Source: JANQGG01 sp964642175 (GTDB lineage: Bacteria; Bacteroidota; Chlorobiia; Chlorobiales; Chloroherpetonaceae). Taken from it: a stretch of 64,000 nucleotides of DNA. Position 1 is the first letter of the stretch. The number at the start of each line of letters is the position of its first letter. A program made the translations under genes and the position numbers. Positions 61,671 to 64,000 of this stretch are shown one piece after another. The DNA lies in the NCBI GenBank assembly GCA_964642175.1, contig CAZXOK010000001.1, positions 310,001-374,000 on the forward strand. The letters run 5' to 3'. The notes under the pieces are model-generated. The model was not told the DNA's origin and ran no database searches. It saw nothing but the letters and a program-made list of their open reading frames with translations.

Positions 61671-62954
61671 TTATCCCCAGATGTCTTTAGCCAGAGAATC
61701 GTACCAGCCTTCAGCATAAGCAGCTTCAGCACTGAGATGAGACTCATCGGCGTCCATTGGAGTTAAACCACCGGCACCTTTGATACCAACAATACCACTG
61801 GCACTGAGTTTATACACAGCAGCAACTGAAATTGCGTAGTTTTCGCCAATCAAGCTGTAGCATGTATTTGCCAGAGATGGTGGTTGAGTTGAGCGACTAT
61901 TCATCAAGTCGGTGATAGCCAAAGCGGCTACTTTAGCCTGGCTGCTGGCTGCAAAACCTGATTTTGGCATCTTACCAGCCAAACAAGCATCACCAATCAC
62001 ATGGATATTTGCATGGATGGTTGATTCAAATGTTTGCTGATTGATAGGACACCAGCCACTATCGTTAGTTAGACCTGAATCGCGGGCAATTTTACCGGCA
62101 TACTGAGGTGGAATAAAGTTAATAACATCAGCTTTTTCCATGCCAAACTCAGTTTCCAAGCCCATGGCTGCGGTATCAACTCTCATTACAGAGCCACCTG
62201 AAAAGCCTGAACGCCATTCAATCATATCGCCATACAATTTACCCCAACCCTGCTGGAAGAGAGCTTGTTTGGAGAACTTCTCTTTTTCGTCCAGAATAAT
62301 CACTTTAGCGGTTGGATTGTTCTTTTTGAGGTAATGAGCAAATAAGCTGGCGCGTTCGTATGGACCCGGAGGACAACGGAACGGATTCTGAGGTGCATGA
62401 ATAATGGCAGTGCCACCTTGTTTCATGTTTTTAAGCTGATCGCGGAGCAATTCAGTTTGCGGGCCGGCATTATATGCATGCGGCATCACTTCAGCAGCTT
62501 TCATATCGTAGCCTTCAACGGCATCCCATTTGAAGTCAACACCTGGAGAAACTACAGCACGGTCGTAAGCAATAGTTTTACCACCCTGTGTTTTGGCTTC
62601 ACGTTTCATAGGATCAATTTCGATAACCACATCCTGGATAACATTTATACCAGCATCTTCTATTGGCTGGAAAGAGTGGCCAATATCATCCATGGTTTTT
62701 AAGCCGGCCATCACCCAGTTACTGAACGGGCAGGTATAGAATGTGGCTTTTGGTTCTACAAGTGTTACATCGATGGATGGATCAAATTTCTTTACGTATC
62801 TGGCTGCAGCAGCTCCACCAAAACCACCACCAATTACGAGTACGCGTTTTGAATTAGCTTTTAGAATAGAAGGTGCACCTACAACACCGGTGGCTGCGCC
62901 TGTAAGGCTCAGCGCCAACATTTTTCCAAAATCTCTACGATTCATTTTAGACAT
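61671..62954 (-). CDS. fccB: Flavocytochrome c sulfide dehydrogenase flavoprotein (FccB/SoxF)
   Basis: This flavoprotein oxidises sulfide and passes electrons to its cytochrome partner. The 427 residues begin with a signal sequence of a twin-arginine-like type (MNRRDFGKMLALSLTG). The FAD-binding VLVIGGGFGGAAAARY follows. Cys75 in YTCPFSNWV is the position of covalent FAD attachment in FccB. Cys194 in FRCPPGPYERA and Cys365 in NTCYSLIG match the redox-active pair. It starts two bases after the cytochrome stop, so the two subunits are coupled. Confidence 0.94.
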   Translation of the reverse strand: MSKMNRRDFGKMLALSLTGAATGVVGAPSILKANSKRVLVIGGGFGGAAAARYVKKFDPSIDVTLVEPKATFYTCPFSNWVMAGLKTMDDIGHSFQPIEDAGINVIQDVVIEIDPMKREAKTQGGKTIAYDRAVVSPGVDFKWDAVEGYDMKAAEVMPHAYNAGPQTELLRDQLKNMKQGGTAIIHAPQNPFRCPPGPYERASLFAHYLKKNNPTAKVIILDEKEKFSKQALFQQGWGKLYGDMIEWRSGFSGGSVMRVDTAAMGLETEFGMEKADVINFIPPQYAGKIARDSGLTNDSGWCPINQQTFESTIHANIHVIGDACLAGKMPKSGFAASSQAKVAALAITDLMNSRSTQPPSLANTCYSLIGENYAISVAAVYKLSASGIVGIKGAGGLTPMDADESHLSAEAAYAEGWYDSLAKDIWG

Positions 62955-62956
62955 AA

Positions 62957-63301
62957 TTAGTTAGCCCCTCCTTGTTTAAGATTGCCAAAGTACTCAGCAA
63001 TTAATTTGATTTCTTCATCAGTATAGCCTTTGGCGATACGATCCATAACAGTTGGATTACCTTCCCCATTTTTGTATTTCATCATCTGTTCCTGAATGTA
63101 GGCAACTTCTTTGCCATAGATCTTGGGCATAACCCCAACACTTTTTCCATCCGGGCCATGGCATGAGGTACAGGATAATGAAAGTAACTTACCTCTGGAA
63201 TGAGGCTCGCTGCCGGCTTGCTTTTCACTTTTCCCGCAGCCCGATATCATGCCGGCGCTTACTACTAAAGCCAGGGAAAGCATTCCTAGTTTTTTAATCA
63301 T
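62957..63301 (-). CDS. fccA: Lipoprotein mono-heme cytochrome c (FccA-like)
   Basis: The 114 residues have a type II signal peptide (lipobox MISGC), one c-type heme motif Cys-Thr-Ser-Cys-His in SCTSCHGPDGK, and a likely distal Met in TVMDRIAKGYTDEEI. The class I cytochrome fold ends AEYFGNLKQGG. Immediately before fccB, it is the expected electron acceptor of sulfide dehydrogenase. The lipid anchor would hold the complex at the membrane surface. Confidence 0.92.
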   Translation of the reverse strand: MIKKLGMLSLALVVSAGMISGCGKSEKQAGSEPHSRGKLLSLSCTSCHGPDGKSVGVMPKIYGKEVAYIQEQMMKYKNGEGNPTVMDRIAKGYTDEEIKLIAEYFGNLKQGGAN

Positions 63302-63318
63302 AAATCTTTTTTTAAAGG

Positions 63319-63639
63319 TTACTTAACGGTTGTTTCAGTTGAGTACTTCTTATTCTGATTATCAGCCAGGCTTAAACGGAGTTTTTCCCCTTTTTTGCCA
63401 CTGAATTCAAAGGAAATAAGCGGGTTCTTTGAGATGGATGGACCAAGGTGCATCTCCATCAATTTTTTTCCGCCTACATGCGCCAGTGCGCTGGTTAAGT
63501 GATTTGCAGGTATGGTTTTACCCGACTCATCTTTTCGGTGCCCCGATTCATTGGGATGTCTTACAATTGCTTTTACAGACACCACACCATTTTTTTCACG
63601 GGCAACAATTCTGATATTATTTGATTTATTCTCTGGCAT
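63319..63639 (-). CDS. soxZ: Thiosulfate oxidation carrier protein SoxZ
   Basis: SoxZ is the partner of SoxY in the carrier of the Sox pathway. The 106 residues show NIRIVAREKNGVVSVKAIVRHPNESGHRKDESG and the C-terminal FSGKKGEKLRLSLADNQNKKY, typical of SoxZ. No signal peptide is needed because it is exported with SoxY. It lies 19 bases after soxY and 17 bases before the cytochrome gene. Confidence 0.93.
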   Translation of the reverse strand: MPENKSNNIRIVAREKNGVVSVKAIVRHPNESGHRKDESGKTIPANHLTSALAHVGGKKLMEMHLGPSISKNPLISFEFSGKKGEKLRLSLADNQNKKYSTETTVK

Positions 63640-63658
63640 TCCGGTTTGCGTTTAAAAT

Positions 63659-64000
63659 TTAACAAGCTTGTGCGTCTACTTTTACATGCTGAGAGGTGGT
63701 GTAATATTTTCCACCGGCTTTTACTACAACATGTACTTTTGAGGTTTCCCGCATTTTAATACGAGTTGAGACTTTAGGCAGCATTTTTGGGCTGAGATCC
63801 ACATAGAGTACAAGCGGACTTTTGTTTTTTTCAACAAAAACAGCCACTTCCTGTACCCGGCTCAATGTTGAGTTAACTGTAATGGGTACGGTTGAGCTGT
63901 TGGAGGCAACTTTTGGAATATCCAGTGTAATCTTTTTTGACGGAATTAACTTCTGACTTCCAAATGTCGCTTTCAGAGCTTTTTCGTAGGTGCTTGCCTT
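63659..64000 (-). CDS. soxY: Thiosulfate oxidation carrier protein SoxY, 5' end beyond the window
   Basis: Only the C-terminal 113 residues are visible; the start and signal peptide lie past the window edge. The SoxY core is clear: KKITLDIPKVASNSSTVPITV, VEKNKSPLVLYVDLSP, VSTRIKMRETSKVHVVVKAGGKYY. SoxY normally ends in the swinging arm GGCGG, whose cysteine carries the sulfur substrate. Here the protein ends VKVDAQAC, with the cysteine as the last residue and no flanking glycines. The carrier cysteine is thus kept but its arm is altered. Confidence 0.93.
   Translation of the reverse strand, partial: KASTYEKALKATFGSQKLIPSKKITLDIPKVASNSSTVPITVNSTLSRVQEVAVFVEKNKSPLVLYVDLSPKMLPKVSTRIKMRETSKVHVVVKAGGKYYTTSQHVKVDAQAC

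Noticed and set aside
61529..61747. A 72-codon hydrophobic frame that overlaps the end of fccB
   Set aside because: About a third lies out of frame inside fccB and the fccB terminator sits within it; hydrophobic AT-rich translation is expected by chance.
1..64000. CRISPR arrays, insertion sequences, prophage, integrases or toxin-antitoxin genes
   Set aside because: None was seen: no spaced direct repeats, no transposase or integrase motifs and no recognisable toxin or antitoxin.

Overview
The window looks like a chromosomal segment of a phototrophic, sulfur-oxidising member of the Chlorobiota (green sulfur bacteria in the broad sense), probably not a close relative of well-known Chlorobium strains. 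The evidence is a clear chlorophyllide a reductase subunit (bchY), SoxY/SoxZ with a flavocytochrome c sulfide dehydrogenase pair, an Rnf complex, a succinate dehydrogenase/fumarate reductase with a CCG-domain (HdrB-like) subunit, aconitase, and families shared by Chlorobiota and Bacteroidota (HU-like/SPOR protein, DUF4835, type B L31). This placement is inferred from gene content only. By eye the DNA is moderately AT-rich and even, with no transposase, integrase, phage gene, rRNA or CRISPR array.

Layout. 0-11 kb: SPOR protein, bchY, then housekeeping genes (frr, rpmE, recG, rsgA, an aldehyde dehydrogenase, a low-molecular-weight phosphatase, a fructosamine kinase, rlmB). 11-17.6 kb (minus strand): a chemosensory cluster of PatA-like regulator, CheY-like regulator, CheW, a large unknown protein and a heme-binding chemoreceptor, without CheA. 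18-21.3 kb: aconitase and four tRNA genes. 21.4-25.2 kb: a PerR-like regulator and dps, facing murA, a lipoprotein and a DUF58 protein. 25-34 kb: EnvC-like, VanZ-like, upp, a Yip1-like membrane protein, an HtrA protease and a 1501-residue five-GAF histidine kinase. After a 1.1 kb gene-free gap, 35-41.6 kb holds the Rnf operon (rnfCDGEA, apbE, rseC-like, rnfB). 42-50 kb: rarA, DUF4835, nadE, NADAR, a broken VOC gene and an island of small uncharacterised genes. 50-56 kb (minus): a compact molybdenum-cofactor operon (moaA, moaC-mog fusion, moeA, moaD, moaE, a glycosyltransferase-like/cupin fusion, mobB, mobA) behind a candidate Moco riboswitch. 56-61.4 kb: two SdhB paralogues, SdhA, an HdrB-like subunit and a CBS protein. 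61.6-64 kb: soxY (cut by the window edge), soxZ, a lipoprotein cytochrome c and fccB.

Together the genes fit an anaerobic or microaerobic phototroph that takes electrons from sulfide or thiosulfate (SoxYZ, FccAB), couples ferredoxin to NAD through Rnf, runs a complete or reverse TCA cycle (aconitase, succinate/fumarate enzyme), and can sense redox or ligand state through a heme chemoreceptor. The least explained items are the CheA-less chemosensory cluster with its unknown 626-residue protein, the GT/cupin fusion inside the Moco operon, the SoxY arm that ends in a bare cysteine, the SdhB-HdrC-like fusion, and two genes (dps and a VOC protein) interrupted by single in-frame stops.
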